Positions 27,785 to 37,557 are shown, numbered from the stretch's first letter. The stretch: 64,000 bases of DNA from Bradyrhizobium sp. 139 (GCF_023074175.1 NZ_JADPKS010000069.1:124001-188000), one strand, 5' to 3'. Numbers and translations: made by a program. Notes: generated by a model not told the origin, from the letters alone.

Positions 27785-28510
27785 TCACGGCCGCCGGCAC
27801 ACTAGGTCGATCTCGATCAGGGCGTCATAGGCAAGCCCGGTGACGCCGACGCAGGTGCGAGCCGGCAGGCGGTCGGGCGCGAAGAAGCTGGAATAGGTCT
27901 CGTTCATCGCCGTATAGCCTCCTTGAAGCGCGCGAGATAGATGCGCGTCATCACGACGTGCTCGAGGCCCGCGAGAACCACATTCAGGTTTTCCATCACC
28001 GCGGGTCTGCGCGACGATGCCGTCCGGCAGCACGCCCGGCGTTTGCGATGTGTCCGGCATCTGGCCGGTGACGAATATAAAGCCGTCGGTCTCGGCCTTG
28101 GCGCGCTCCTTGGCGGCGTAGATGTCGGAGATGACGATGTCGGCTCGTCCCGCGGCAAGCGTGGTGAGGAGTGCCGCGAACGTCACCGGCTTGTAGGTCA
28201 GCTTGAAGCCGAGACATTCGCCGATGGCCTCGCCGAGATCGATGTCGAAGCCGATATATTTGCTCGGATCCTTCGGATCGATCGTCTCATAGCCCGGCGT
28301 ATGCGGATTGATGGCATTGACCAGCGTCTTGCCTTTCCAATCCGGATATTTCTCCTGGAGCGCGGCGCAGGCCGCAGGCGCCGCGGCGTGCGCGCTCAGC
28401 GGTGCTGCGGCGACGACGCCGAGAGCAATGGAGGCGCCGAGCGCAACCTTGCTCCACGGCGATACGCATGCCGTCGCCCGGCGTGCCTGGGGCAGAACCC
28501 GTCTCTTCAT
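27785..28510 (-). pseudogene. Chimeric pseudogene: ABC transporter binding-protein start fused to a RidA-like end
   Basis: From ATG 28510 (GGAG upstream) the frame reads a signal peptide and the first lobe of a polar amino-acid binding protein (KYIGFDIDLGEAIGECLGF, GRADIVISDIYAAKERAKA). At about 28090 this stops abruptly and RidA/YjgF-family sequence begins (DGFIFVTGQMPDTSQ). Near 28003 the RidA sequence moves to another frame (ENLNVVLAGLEHVVMTRIYL), and near 27919 it returns to the first (MNETYSSFFAPDRLPAR, then VGVTGLAYDALIEID). The frame is therefore open throughout but about 28 residues are out of register. A deletion fused two genes and two compensating frameshifts followed. Function is unlikely. 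Confidence 0.85.
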
Positions 28511-28930
28511 GTCCAGCTCCTTCGAATTGTCATGGCGCCTGCCATGTTCCAAATCTCGGGAGCGAGCCTAGGTGGGGAGCGAACCGAAAAGCTTGTCCGC
28601 GGGCGTACAAAAAATTGGATGGAGGGAGCCCGTCATTTGGGCACGCGGCTGCACAAAAACTGTTCGTACGTGAGGGACGCTGCGGCACGCAACTCCGAAT
28701 TCGGAAGAACCAAATGATCTCGTGCTACGCAGCAGTCTGCATGATCAGAGAATCATTCGGTGAATAAATTTGACAGAGATATGACGCCCCAAGAACGTAT
28801 CTGCGGCCGACGTCCGAATCAGATCGCCGCCTTTTCACAGCCTGTCCGCAGCATATCCACAGGCCGACCATGCCGGATTCGCGAGCCCGCGCGACCACTT
28901 GCTGCGCACAAATCCACAGGGCCGGGCTCA
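28511..28930. other. Intergenic region, nothing recognised
   Basis: About 420 bases, slightly more AT-rich than the surroundings, upstream of the chimeric pseudogene and downstream of the small Cys-rich gene. No repeat, RNA gene or credible coding frame was seen. Confidence 0.5.
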
Positions 28931-29176
28931 TCAGCCGCCGGCCTGATCGAACACGCTGCGGCAGGTTTCGCTCAGGCTGGCGCGATTGCGGCGCAGGCAC
29001 GCCGTGATGGCACGGACGTTGGGGATTTCGCCGGCGCAGAGCCGGTAGACGTCCGGCGTGCAGGCCCGGCGCTGCTCCTGTGTTCCCTGTGCATGGGCGG
29101 CGGAGGCAAACAGTGTCAGGAACAGCCCGACCGTCGAGGCCCGGCGCGCCCGGCTCTTCACACCTGCAAACCGCAA
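28931..29176 (-). CDS. Small secreted cysteine-containing protein (81 residues)
   Basis: A basic N-terminus and hydrophobic core (STVGLFLTLFASAAHA) form a signal peptide cleaved near residue 29. The mature chain has four cysteines in ACTPDVYRLCAGEIPNVRAI followed by TACLRRNRASLSETCRSVF. The spacing resembles the Cys-rich repeat found in small exported proteins of Bradyrhizobium and relatives, whose function is unknown. Disulfide bonds in the periplasm are likely. It appears monocistronic. Confidence 0.7.
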   Translation of the reverse strand: MRFAGVKSRARRASTVGLFLTLFASAAHAQGTQEQRRACTPDVYRLCAGEIPNVRAITACLRRNRASLSETCRSVFDQAGG

Positions 29177-29451
29177 GAACTCGCCTTCAGGACAGTCTCC
29201 CGTTCTGCCCTGCCCGCCCGGTCCACGCCGGCCGGTATGGTGCGAAGAGGTAGGAGAAATAACCTGCTGAGAATGTGATCTCCTTCACACTGCCGGCGCG
29301 CCGGAGGCGCCTAGATTTTGGCGAAGATTTTTCAGAAATCGCTAACCAATCGGAACCTGATCGCGCCTGATCGTTAAAATGCGAACGATCGGCTCAATCG
29401 GGAAGCAAACCGGCTTTGAGACATTGCGCCATCCGCGTTCCGGAGGGTGCG

Positions 29452-29643
29452 ATGAGCGAAGCCGAATTCAACTTGCTGCTGGATGTCGTCCGGGATGCCG
29501 TGGTCCATGACTCGGCGCCCGTGTCGGAGGAGGAATTCGTGCCCCGCTCGTGGTCGTACGCCGCAACGCCCAAGGCCGCCAACGACAATGAGGGCGCCTG
29601 GCCCCTCCTGCCGTTTCCGGACGGCTGGTACGCGGCCTGCTAA
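29452..29643 (+). CDS. Small hypothetical protein (63 residues)
   Basis: ATG 29452 is preceded by CGGAGGG five bases upstream, an excellent ribosome site, which is why it is chosen over an in-frame start at 29416. The product is acidic, with a helical start (MSEAEFNLLLDVVRDAVVHD), a linker ATPKAANDNEG and the end LLPFPDGWYAAC. No signal peptide or membrane segment is present and no family is recognised. Confidence 0.55.
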   Translation: MSEAEFNLLLDVVRDAVVHDSAPVSEEEFVPRSWSYAATPKAANDNEGAWPLLPFPDGWYAAC

Positions 29644-29719
29644 CGCCAATTTCACCTGCGAATGGATGCGCCCGCCCCGGGGCGCCTAAGCCATGCGCAG
29701 GACCGGCCCCCGACCACGA

Positions 29720-29867
29720 TCACATCTTGACGCGCTCCTCGCCGTCCTGCGGCGCCCGGTCGGGTGCGGACGGCGGAAAGATGCTGTCATAGATCGCACG
29801 GGCCTTCGCGAATGAGGCGAGCCCGCTCCAGCTCAGATTTAGGGATAAGTCGCACGATTTCGCTCAC
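29720..29867 (-). pseudogene. Frameshifted small gene next to tRNA-Cys
   Basis: GTG 29867, with GGAG upstream, opens SEIVRLIPKSELERARLIRE and then stops early at CTA TGA. If one G of the GGCCC run at 29801-29805 is removed, the frame continues as ARAIYDSIFPPSAPDRAPQD and ends at TGA 29722-29720, giving 48 residues. The two halves together look like one small basic/amphipathic protein of the type seen near Bradyrhizobium tRNA genes (recognition, not verified). The single extra base is either a real inactivating mutation or a sequencing error. Confidence 0.55.
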
Positions 29868-30056
29868 GTGCTCTCCAGCGCTCGATCGTTGGGGAATGCA
29901 TCACTTCGCTGATGCGAACTCTATGCCAGCGGACTGAATGGCGGGTTTCCGGCAAGCCCGGGGCAAACACTGTGCGCGGTGCGCAGTGTGTCCTCGCGCA
30001 GCCGCGCTGGAACCGGCGCCACATTCAATTTGTGCTGAGGGATCAAAGCCTTGAGA

Positions 30057-30130
30057 TGGAGGCCACGTCGGGACTCGAACCCGAGTAAACGGTTTTGCAG
30101 ACCGGCGCGTAACCACTCCGCCACGTGGCC
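30057..30130 (-). tRNA. tRNA-Cys (anticodon GCA)
   Basis: A complete cloverleaf on the minus strand with encoded CCA, 74 bases. Acceptor GGCCACG pairs with CGTGGCC. Anticodon loop CTGCAAA, D arm GGCGGAGTGGTTACGC, T arm GGGTTCGAGTCCC. It stands between a frameshifted small gene and a truncated ABC ATPase. Confidence 0.96.
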
Positions 30131-30190
30131 CCAACGAGGGCGGAGCAATATAGGGGATCGAGGATTTAGGCAACCCCGACCAGGGCCGCG

Positions 30191-30490
30191 CTACGCCTTC
30201 GCCTCGGCCGCGCCAGCAAGATAACGGCCGAGAATTTCCTCAGTCGCGCCGGCCGCGGTGATCCGTCCCTCCTCCAGCAGGATCGCGCGGTTGCAGGTGC
30301 TCTTGATCAGATCGATGTCGTGCGAGGCCAGTACCAGAATGCCGGCACGGGCGACGATCTCGTCGAGCCGCTGCCGGGCCTTTTTCCGGAACTGCTGGTC
30401 ACCGACGCCGATCCATTCGTCGAGCAGCACGATCTCGCCCTCGACGGCGGTTGCGATCGCGAAGATCAGGCGCAGCATCATGCCGGGCAA
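30191..30490 (-). pseudogene. Truncated polysaccharide-export type ABC ATPase
   Basis: Only the last ~100 residues of an ATPase remain. Present are the segment after the signature loop (GMMLRLIFAIATAVEGE), Walker B and the catalytic Glu (IVLLDEWIGVGD), the H-loop (LVLASHD) and the end of the domain (RAILLEEGRITAAG). The Walker A half is missing and a TGA stands directly upstream in frame of the TTG at 30490. The sequence resembles O-antigen/teichoic-acid exporters of the Wzt/RfbB type. It is a 5'-deleted remnant with no permease nearby. Confidence 0.75.
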
Positions 30491-30518
30491 TCAACCGTAG
30501 GGATGAAATGGCCCGAAG

Positions 30519-31262
30519 TCAGACTCGTTTGCCGCGCCGGACCCCGCGCCGGCGGTCCTTCACCGGCGGCTTCGGAGCCAGATCGGGCATTTCGGCCTGG
30601 ACCTCGCGGTAGCGTGTTAACAGCCGTTCAAAACTGGCGTGCAGTGTGTCTGCGATATCAGGACGCTTCTCCAGTCCGGACAGGATCGTCGCGGCGGCCT
30701 CGATGGTCGACAGCCCGTCCTTGCGCGGCTCCTTGCGCAGGCGCCCGTAGCGCGAGGGGTGCGCCGGGTTGAGGATGACGCGCTGGCATTTCAGCATCCA
30801 GGGATTGCGCCACCACAGCGCCTTGGCCTGGCTCCAGGTGCCGTCGAGCAGCACCACGCCTTCGAGCTTGCCCAGGATGGCGCGCTGGTTCTCCGCAACC
30901 TCGCCCTTGCGGGTGAGTGCCACGATCTCGCCCTCGGCTTCGAGATCGGCCGCACGCGCCGAACCGAGATAGAGCACGGCCCAGCGCGCGGCGTTTTCGA
31001 CCGGCCGGCCCAGTGCCTTGGACAGGCTCGGCCAGGACAGGCCGACCCGCACCGTGGCATTGGCGAAATGCTTCGCAAGCAGCTGCGCAGTGCCGAGCGC
31101 CCTGTCCTGTTCCTGCGGATGCTGGAGGATCAGGAGCCCAAGCCGGCTCTTTTCGATCGGCGTGACGGTGTCGCAGATGCACAGCGGCATCGGCTTCTGG
31201 CAGTGCGGGCATTCGGGGATCGGCTCGGGCGCTACGGCGGCCGTCTCTGCTGGGTTCGACAT
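30519..31262 (-). CDS. DTW-domain protein, probable tRNA acp3U transferase (TapT/YfiP type)
   Basis: A 247-residue protein with a zinc-finger-like start (CPHCQKPMPLCICD at about 18-31) and the DTW motif in LLDGTWSQAKALWWRNPWML. PAHPSRYGRLRKEP is also typical. Characterised family members transfer 3-amino-3-carboxypropyl from SAM to uridine in tRNA; that function is inferred. The end is very basic (KDRRRGVRRGKRV), fitting RNA binding. ATG 31262 is chosen over a start 12 codons upstream. Confidence 0.85.
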   Translation of the reverse strand: MSNPAETAAVAPEPIPECPHCQKPMPLCICDTVTPIEKSRLGLLILQHPQEQDRALGTAQLLAKHFANATVRVGLSWPSLSKALGRPVENAARWAVLYLGSARAADLEAEGEIVALTRKGEVAENQRAILGKLEGVVLLDGTWSQAKALWWRNPWMLKCQRVILNPAHPSRYGRLRKEPRKDGLSTIEAAATILSGLEKRPDIADTLHASFERLLTRYREVQAEMPDLAPKPPVKDRRRGVRRGKRV

Positions 31263-31303
31263 GGTCGCGGCTATACGCTTGAAGCGGCGCTGCAACAACC
31301 CGC

Positions 31304-34300
31304 CTATTCAGCCGGCTCGGCCAGCTGGCGCGGCTCGGAACGGCGACGCAGGCGGTCGATCAGCAGGTAAATCACCGGTGTCGTGTAGAGCGTCAGGATC
31401 TGCGAGACGAACAGGCCGCCGATGATGGTGATGCCGAGTGGACGCCGGAGTTCCGTGCCGGGGCCGGTCGCGACCACCAGCGGAATGCCGGCGAACAGCG
31501 CCGCCATGGTCGTCATCAGGATGGGACGGAAGCGCGCCTGGCAGGCCTCGAAGATCGCCTCCGCCGAGGACAGGCCGCGCTGGCGCTCGGCGTCGAGCGC
31601 GAAGTCCACCATCATGATGCCGTTCTTCTTGACGATGCCGATCAACAGGATGATGCCGACGAAGGCAATCACAGTCAGCGGCGTATTAGTAAGCTGAAGC
31701 GCGAGTAGCGCGCCGAGCCCGGCCGAGGGCAGCGTCGAGATGATCGTCAGCGGATGGGCGAGGCTCTCATAGAGCACGCCGAGCACGATATACATCGCCA
31801 CCAGTGCGCCGAGGATGAGCAGCGGCTGGCGGCCGCTGGTCCTGGCGAAATCGCCGGCATTGCCGTCGAAGCTGCCGCGGATGCTTTCCGGCATATGCAG
31901 CTCCTCGACCGCGCGCTGGACGTTCTGGGTGGCGGCCTGGAGCGGCACGTCCGGCAACAGGTTGAACGACACTGTGGTCGAGGGAAATGCCTGCGAATGA
32001 TAGACCGCCAGTGCGGCGAGCCCGCGCGTCGCATGCACCACGGCTGAGAGTGGCACCTGCGCGTCACCCGCACCGGCGACATAGATGCGCTCAAGGTTGG
32101 ACGGGTCGACCTGGAATTTCGGGTCGATCTCCAGCACGGTCATGTACTGGTTGCGCTGGGTGTAAATGATCGATATCTGCCGCTGCGAGAACGCATTGTT
32201 CAGCGCGTTGTCGATGTCCTGGACCTTGACGCCGAGTGCCGAGGCCCTCTGGCGGTCGATCGAGAGCGTGAGCTGAAGTCCGCCGGGATCGCGGTTGCTG
32301 GAAACATCGGTGATTCCCTCGACGCTCTCCATGCGCTTGGCCACGATCGGCGCCCACTTCTGGAGCAGGGCGAGATCGGTGCTGGTCAGCGTGTACTGGT
32401 AGTCGGAATCGCTCTGCCGTCCGCCGGCGCGGACGTCCTGGGCGGCGAACATGAAAAGGCGGATGCCGGGCACCGGGTACAAAGCGCGCCTGAGACGGTC
32501 GATCACGACCTCCGTCGAGACGTGGTCGCGCTCCTCCGGCGGCTTCAGGCTGATGAACATGGTGCCGCGGTTCGAGGTCGCTCCGCCCGGCCCGCCTCCG
32601 CTGCCCACGGTGGAACCGATGCCGGCCACGGCCGGATCCTGCATCACGATATCGGCGAGCCGCTGCTGGAGGCCGAGCATGGACTGGAACGAGATGTCGG
32701 CCGAGGCGCGCGTCGCGCCGATGATTAAGCCGGAATCGTCAGTCGGGAAATAGCCCTTGGGCACCTTGATGTAGAGAGTGACCGTCAGGGCGATGGTGGC
32801 GAAGAACACCAGCAGCGTCAGCAGAGGAAAATCCAGCGCGTTGCGCAAGGTCCGGGCATAGAACGCAACGATGCGCGAGAGCGAACCTTCTATGACGCGA
32901 TCGAACAGCGTCGCAGTCCCCGAGGTGGTCTGCCGGATATAGTGAGCGCAGATCATCGGCGTGACCGTCAGCGACACCAGCGTCGACACTACGATTGCGA
33001 AGGTCAACGTCAGCGAGAACTCGCGCAAGAGACGGCCGACGATGCCGTCCATGAAGATCAGCGGCGTGAAGGCCGCGATCAGCGACAGGCTGATCGAGAC
33101 CACGGTGAAACCGATCTGCCGAGCCCCTTCCAGGGCGGCCTGGAGCGGCCGCATGCCGTGCTCGAGATTGCGGTACATGTTCTCAATCATGACAATGGCG
33201 TCGTCGACCACGAAGCCGACGGAGATGGCGAGCGCCATCAGCGACAGATTGTCGATCGAGAAGCCCGCGACCCACATCCCGGCGCAGGTGCCGGCCAGCG
33301 CCAGCGGCACGGAGATGCCGGCGGCAATCGTCGGAATGAGCCGCCGCAGGAACACGAAGACCACGACCATCACGAGAACGGCGGTCGCTAGCAGCGTCCA
33401 CTGCATGTCGAGCACGCTGGCGCGGATCGTGCTGGTGCGGTCGACCAGGGTGGAAATGTCGACGCCGGCCGGGATCCATTGCTTCAGCGCCGGGATCAGC
33501 GCCTTCACCCGGTCGACGGTGTCGATGACGTTGGCGTCGCCCTGCTTGGTGATCTGGATCAGCACCGCCGGCTGCTTGTTGAACCAGGCTATTGAGCGGG
33601 CATTGCGGACGGAGTCCTCGATGTCGGCCACGTCGGAGAGCCGGACGAAATTGCCGTTCGAGCTCTTGATGACGATGTCGCGGAACTCTTTCGCGGTGCG
33701 CATCTGCTTGTTGAGGGAGAGCGTCTCGCTCTGGCGCTCGCCGTTGAAGATACCGACGGGACCGAGCGGGTTGGCGTTGATGATCGCAGTTCGCACGTCG
33801 TCGGTGGCGATGCCGGCGTTGGACAGTGCGACGGGGTTGATCTGCACTCGCACCGCCGGCTGATCGGCGCCGCTGACCGTCACGTCACCGACACCCGGCA
33901 CCTGCGAGATGCGCTGCGCGAGCACCGTATCGGCGACGTCGTAGATCGCGCTGGCCGACAGCGTCCTCGAGGTCAGCGCCAGCACGAAAACGGGGGCGCC
34001 GGCCGTGTTCGCCTTGCGGAAGCGCGGCAGTGTCGGCAGGTCGCTCGGCAGATCGACCAGCGATGCGTTGATCGCCGCCTGCACGTCGCGCGCGGCCTTG
34101 TCGATGTTGCGGCCGATATCGAATTGGAGCTGGATGTTGGTCGTGCCGAGCGACGAGGTCGAGGTGATCTGGTTGATGCCCGCGATCTCGCCGAGCCGAC
34201 GCTCCAATGGCGAGGCCACCGTCGCCGCCATCACGGACGGGTCGGCGCCCGGCCGGCTGGCCGAGACGAAGATGGCGGGAAAATCAACGTTCGGGACCGA

Positions 34301-34408
34301 GGCGACGGGAAGGAACTCGTAGGCGACGACACCCAGCAGGAACAATCCGATCGACAGCAGCGTGGTCGCGACCGGGCGGCGGATGAAGGGCTCCGAGATC
34401 GATGCCAT
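31304..34408 (-). CDS. RND multidrug efflux pump subunit, MdtC-like
   Basis: A 1034-residue inner-membrane proton-driven pump. The start MASISEPFIRRPVATTLLSI, the porter domains, and TM4 with the proton-relay Asp pair (ISVGFVVDDAIVMIENMYRN) identify the HAE1 family. A second pump gene lies directly upstream, as in mdtBC, where two different RND proteins form a mixed trimer. ATG 34408 overlaps the upstream TGA by one base; an apparent extension to 34831 is antisense-like sequence inside the upstream gene. It is the last gene of the operon. Confidence 0.92.
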   Translation of the reverse strand: MASISEPFIRRPVATTLLSIGLFLLGVVAYEFLPVASVPNVDFPAIFVSASRPGADPSVMAATVASPLERRLGEIAGINQITSTSSLGTTNIQLQFDIGRNIDKAARDVQAAINASLVDLPSDLPTLPRFRKANTAGAPVFVLALTSRTLSASAIYDVADTVLAQRISQVPGVGDVTVSGADQPAVRVQINPVALSNAGIATDDVRTAIINANPLGPVGIFNGERQSETLSLNKQMRTAKEFRDIVIKSSNGNFVRLSDVADIEDSVRNARSIAWFNKQPAVLIQITKQGDANVIDTVDRVKALIPALKQWIPAGVDISTLVDRTSTIRASVLDMQWTLLATAVLVMVVVFVFLRRLIPTIAAGISVPLALAGTCAGMWVAGFSIDNLSLMALAISVGFVVDDAIVMIENMYRNLEHGMRPLQAALEGARQIGFTVVSISLSLIAAFTPLIFMDGIVGRLLREFSLTLTFAIVVSTLVSLTVTPMICAHYIRQTTSGTATLFDRVIEGSLSRIVAFYARTLRNALDFPLLTLLVFFATIALTVTLYIKVPKGYFPTDDSGLIIGATRASADISFQSMLGLQQRLADIVMQDPAVAGIGSTVGSGGGPGGATSNRGTMFISLKPPEERDHVSTEVVIDRLRRALYPVPGIRLFMFAAQDVRAGGRQSDSDYQYTLTSTDLALLQKWAPIVAKRMESVEGITDVSSNRDPGGLQLTLSIDRQRASALGVKVQDIDNALNNAFSQRQISIIYTQRNQYMTVLEIDPKFQVDPSNLERIYVAGAGDAQVPLSAVVHATRGLAALAVYHSQAFPSTTVSFNLLPDVPLQAATQNVQRAVEELHMPESIRGSFDGNAGDFARTSGRQPLLILGALVAMYIVLGVLYESLAHPLTIISTLPSAGLGALLALQLTNTPLTVIAFVGIILLIGIVKKNGIMMVDFALDAERQRGLSSAEAIFEACQARFRPILMTTMAALFAGIPLVVATGPGTELRRPLGITIIGGLFVSQILTLYTTPVIYLLIDRLRRRSEPRQLAEPAE

Positions 34409-37400
34409 CACTGCATCCCCTCGGTCGCGCCCGCGACCGGCGGGCCGCCGGATTCCGCCGGCGGCACCGCCTGCTCGAGGCGGCGATTGATGCGGTCGAG
34501 CGCAAGGTAGATCACGGGCGTGGTGTAGAGCGTCAGCAACTGGCTGAGCAGCAGGCCGCCGATGATGGAGATGCCGAGCGGAAAGCGCAGCTCGGCGCCG
34601 GTGCCGCTCTCGATCGCGAGCGGCAGCGCGCCGAACAATGCTGCCAGCGTCGTCATCATGATCGGGCGGAAGCGCAAGAGGCAGGCCTGCACGATCGCCT
34701 CGTTTGGCGACATCCCCTGCCGGCGCTCGGCCTCCAGCGCGAAGTCGATCATCATGATCGCGTTCTTCTTGACGATGCCCATCAAGAGGATGATGCCGAT
34801 CAGGCCGATGACCGAGAGGTCCTGCCCACACAGCATCAGCGCCAGGATGGCGCCGACGCCGGCCGAGGGTAGCGTCGACAAGATGGTGATCGGGTGAATG
34901 TAGCTCTCATAGAGCACGCCCAGCACGATGTAGATCGTGATCACGGCAGCGAGCAGCAGCCAGGGCTGGCCGGCGAGCGCCTTGGCGAATTCAGCGGCAT
35001 CGCCGGCATAGACGCCGACGATGCTGTTGGGCATCTCGATCCGGGTCTCGATCGTCTTGACCGCTTCGACGGCATCGCCGAGCGCCGCGCCCGGGGCGAG
35101 GTTGAAGCTGAGCGAGATCGCCGGGAATTGCGCCTGGTGCGAGATCGCGAGCGGCGCGGTGGTGCGCTTCAGCGTCGCCACTGCGGAGAGCGGGACCTGG
35201 GCGTTGGGCGCCCCCAGGATGCTGCTCGCGGCGCCCGGCAGATAGAGTTTCGACAGGATCGAGGGATCGCGCTGGTACATCGGCAGCGCCTCCAGCACCA
35301 CGCGGTACTGGTTGGCCTGGCCGTAGATGGTCGAGATCTGCCGCTGCGCGAACGCGTCGTTGAGCGTGTCGGTGATGCCCTGCAGGCTGACGCCGAGCTG
35401 TCCGGCTCGTGTCCGATCCACGTCGAGCTGCGCCCGCAAGCCGCCCTCCTGCGCCTCCGAGGAGACGTCGCGGAACAGCGGGTCGTGCCGCATCTCGGCA
35501 ACGAGCTTGCGGGCCCATTCCGACACCAGCGTCGCGTCGGTCCCGGTCAGCGTGTACTGGTATTGCGAGCGGCTCGACTGGGTCGATATCTGCACGTCCT
35601 GCACCGGCTGGAAATAGACGGTCATGCCGGGAATGCCGGCCACCCTCTCCTTCAGCCGGATCACCACCGCGCTGACATCATCGCGCCGCTCGCCGCGCGG
35701 CCTCAAGGTCATGACCAGGCGCCCGACATTGGTGGTCGGGTTGACCGAGCCCGCGCCGATCACGGAGACGACGCTGACCACATCGGAATCGGCCTTGATG
35801 GCGTCGGCAACCCCGGCCTGCCGCTTCTGCATTTCCGCAAACGACACGTCGGGCCCCGCTTCCGTCACTGCCGTAATCGAGGCTGTGTCCTGGAGCGGCA
35901 GGAAGCCTTTTGGCGCGACGACGTAGAGAACGAGGGTCGCAACCAGCGTGGCGAACGTCACAAGCAGTGTGGCGCGCTGGCGCTCAAGCACCCAGAGCAG
36001 CGTCCGGTGATAGAATTCGACGGTGCGATCGATGAAGCGGCTGACGCCGGCGAGGCCCGGCACCGCCAGCTCCTCATGGGCATGCTTGAGCAGCCGCGAG
36101 CACATCATCGGCGTCAGCGTCAGCGAGACCACGGCCGAGGTCACGACCGCGATCGTCAGCGTCAGCGCGAATTCGCGGAACATGCGCCCGACAAGGCCGG
36201 ACATGAACAGCAGCGGGATGAACACCGCGATCAGCGACACCGTCAGCGAGATCACGGTGAAGCCGATTTCGCTGGCGCCCTTCAGCGAGGCCTCCATCGC
36301 GCTGTCGCCGTTCTCCATGTGGCGGACGATATTCTCGATCATGACGATGGCATCGTCGACGACGAAGCCGGTGCCGATGGTGAGCGCCATCAGTGACAGA
36401 TTGTCGAGGCTGAAGCCGGCGAAATACATGATGCCGAAGCTGGTGATCAGCGACAGCGGCAGCGCGACGCCCGCGATCAGCGTGGCCCGCAGCGAGCGCA
36501 GGAACAACAGCACCACCAGCGTCACCAGCACCACGCTGAGGATCAGCGTGAACTGCACGTCATGGACGGAAGCGCGAATGGTGACGGTGCGGTCGGAGAC
36601 GATAGTGAGGTTCACGCCGGCCGGAATGGCGCGCTGGAGTTTTGGGATTTCCGCCCGGATCTGGCTGACGACATCGATGACGTTGGCGCCGGGCTGACGC
36701 TGGATATCGATGATGACGGCCGGCGTGCCCTGATACCAGCCGCCGGTGCGGTCGTTCTCGAGGCCATCGACGATCTGCGCGACGTCGGCGATCGTGACCG
36801 GCGAGCCGTTGCGGTAGGCGATGATAACAGGCCTGTAGGCGTCGGCGGCCGCAATCTGGTCGTTGGCGGCGATGATGTAGGATTGCTGCGCACCGTCGAG
36901 CGAGCCTTTTGGCCCGGACACATTTGCGTTGGCGATCGCGGCGCGCAGATCCTCCATCGCGATGCCATAGGCCGCTAGCCGTGCAAGGTCCGCCTGAATG
37001 CGCACGGCCGGCTTCAGCCCGCCGAGCACGGAGACGCGCCCGACGCCGGAAATCTGGCTCAGCCGCTGCGCCAGAAGCGTGTCGGCGATGTCGCTCATCG
37101 CCCGCAGCGAGATCGTGTCGGAGCGCAGCGCCAGCGTCATCACCGGTGCGTCCGCCGGATTCACCTTGGCGTAGGTCGGCGGATAAGGCAGCGTCTTGGG
37201 CAGCACGCCGGCCGCCGCGTTGATCGCGGCCTGGACGTCCTGGGTCGCGCCGTCGATGTCGCGGTTGAGGTCGAACTGAAGCGATATCTGGCTGACGCCG
37301 AACGAGCTCGTCGAGTTCATCGCGGACAGCGACGGAATCTGGCCGAGCTGCCGCTCCAGCGGCGCCGTGATCAGCGAGGCGATCACGTCGGGGCTTGCGC

Positions 37401-37557
37401 CCGGAAGCTGCGTCGTCACCTGCACGGTCGGGAAATCGACCTGCGGCAGCGCCGAGACCGGCAGCGCGAAATAGCCCAGCAGCCCACCGATCAGCAGTGC
37501 GATGCCGAGCAGCGAGGTCGCGATCGGGCGGCGGATGAAGGGTTCGGAGACACCCAT
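34408..37557 (-). CDS. RND multidrug efflux pump subunit, MdtB-like
   Basis: A 1049-residue RND pump beginning MGVSEPFIRRPIATSLLGIA. It carries ALPVSALPQVDFPTVQV near residue 30, the TM4 relay GTGFVVDDAIVMIENIVRHM, and a second hydrophobic half with LGVLYESYIHPITILSTLPS. The repeated two-half architecture and length are standard. Together with the overlapping next gene it probably forms an MdtBC-type heterotrimer (inference from order and resemblance). Transport substrates cannot be read from sequence. Confidence 0.93.
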   Translation of the reverse strand: MGVSEPFIRRPIATSLLGIALLIGGLLGYFALPVSALPQVDFPTVQVTTQLPGASPDVIASLITAPLERQLGQIPSLSAMNSTSSFGVSQISLQFDLNRDIDGATQDVQAAINAAAGVLPKTLPYPPTYAKVNPADAPVMTLALRSDTISLRAMSDIADTLLAQRLSQISGVGRVSVLGGLKPAVRIQADLARLAAYGIAMEDLRAAIANANVSGPKGSLDGAQQSYIIAANDQIAAADAYRPVIIAYRNGSPVTIADVAQIVDGLENDRTGGWYQGTPAVIIDIQRQPGANVIDVVSQIRAEIPKLQRAIPAGVNLTIVSDRTVTIRASVHDVQFTLILSVVLVTLVVLLFLRSLRATLIAGVALPLSLITSFGIMYFAGFSLDNLSLMALTIGTGFVVDDAIVMIENIVRHMENGDSAMEASLKGASEIGFTVISLTVSLIAVFIPLLFMSGLVGRMFREFALTLTIAVVTSAVVSLTLTPMMCSRLLKHAHEELAVPGLAGVSRFIDRTVEFYHRTLLWVLERQRATLLVTFATLVATLVLYVVAPKGFLPLQDTASITAVTEAGPDVSFAEMQKRQAGVADAIKADSDVVSVVSVIGAGSVNPTTNVGRLVMTLRPRGERRDDVSAVVIRLKERVAGIPGMTVYFQPVQDVQISTQSSRSQYQYTLTGTDATLVSEWARKLVAEMRHDPLFRDVSSEAQEGGLRAQLDVDRTRAGQLGVSLQGITDTLNDAFAQRQISTIYGQANQYRVVLEALPMYQRDPSILSKLYLPGAASSILGAPNAQVPLSAVATLKRTTAPLAISHQAQFPAISLSFNLAPGAALGDAVEAVKTIETRIEMPNSIVGVYAGDAAEFAKALAGQPWLLLAAVITIYIVLGVLYESYIHPITILSTLPSAGVGAILALMLCGQDLSVIGLIGIILLMGIVKKNAIMMIDFALEAERRQGMSPNEAIVQACLLRFRPIMMTTLAALFGALPLAIESGTGAELRFPLGISIIGGLLLSQLLTLYTTPVIYLALDRINRRLEQAVPPAESGGPPVAGATEGMQ

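Noticed and set aside
34894..36396. A 500-codon plus-strand frame
   Set aside because: Antisense to the MdtB-like pump, extremely rich in Arg, His, Asp and Gln, no domain.
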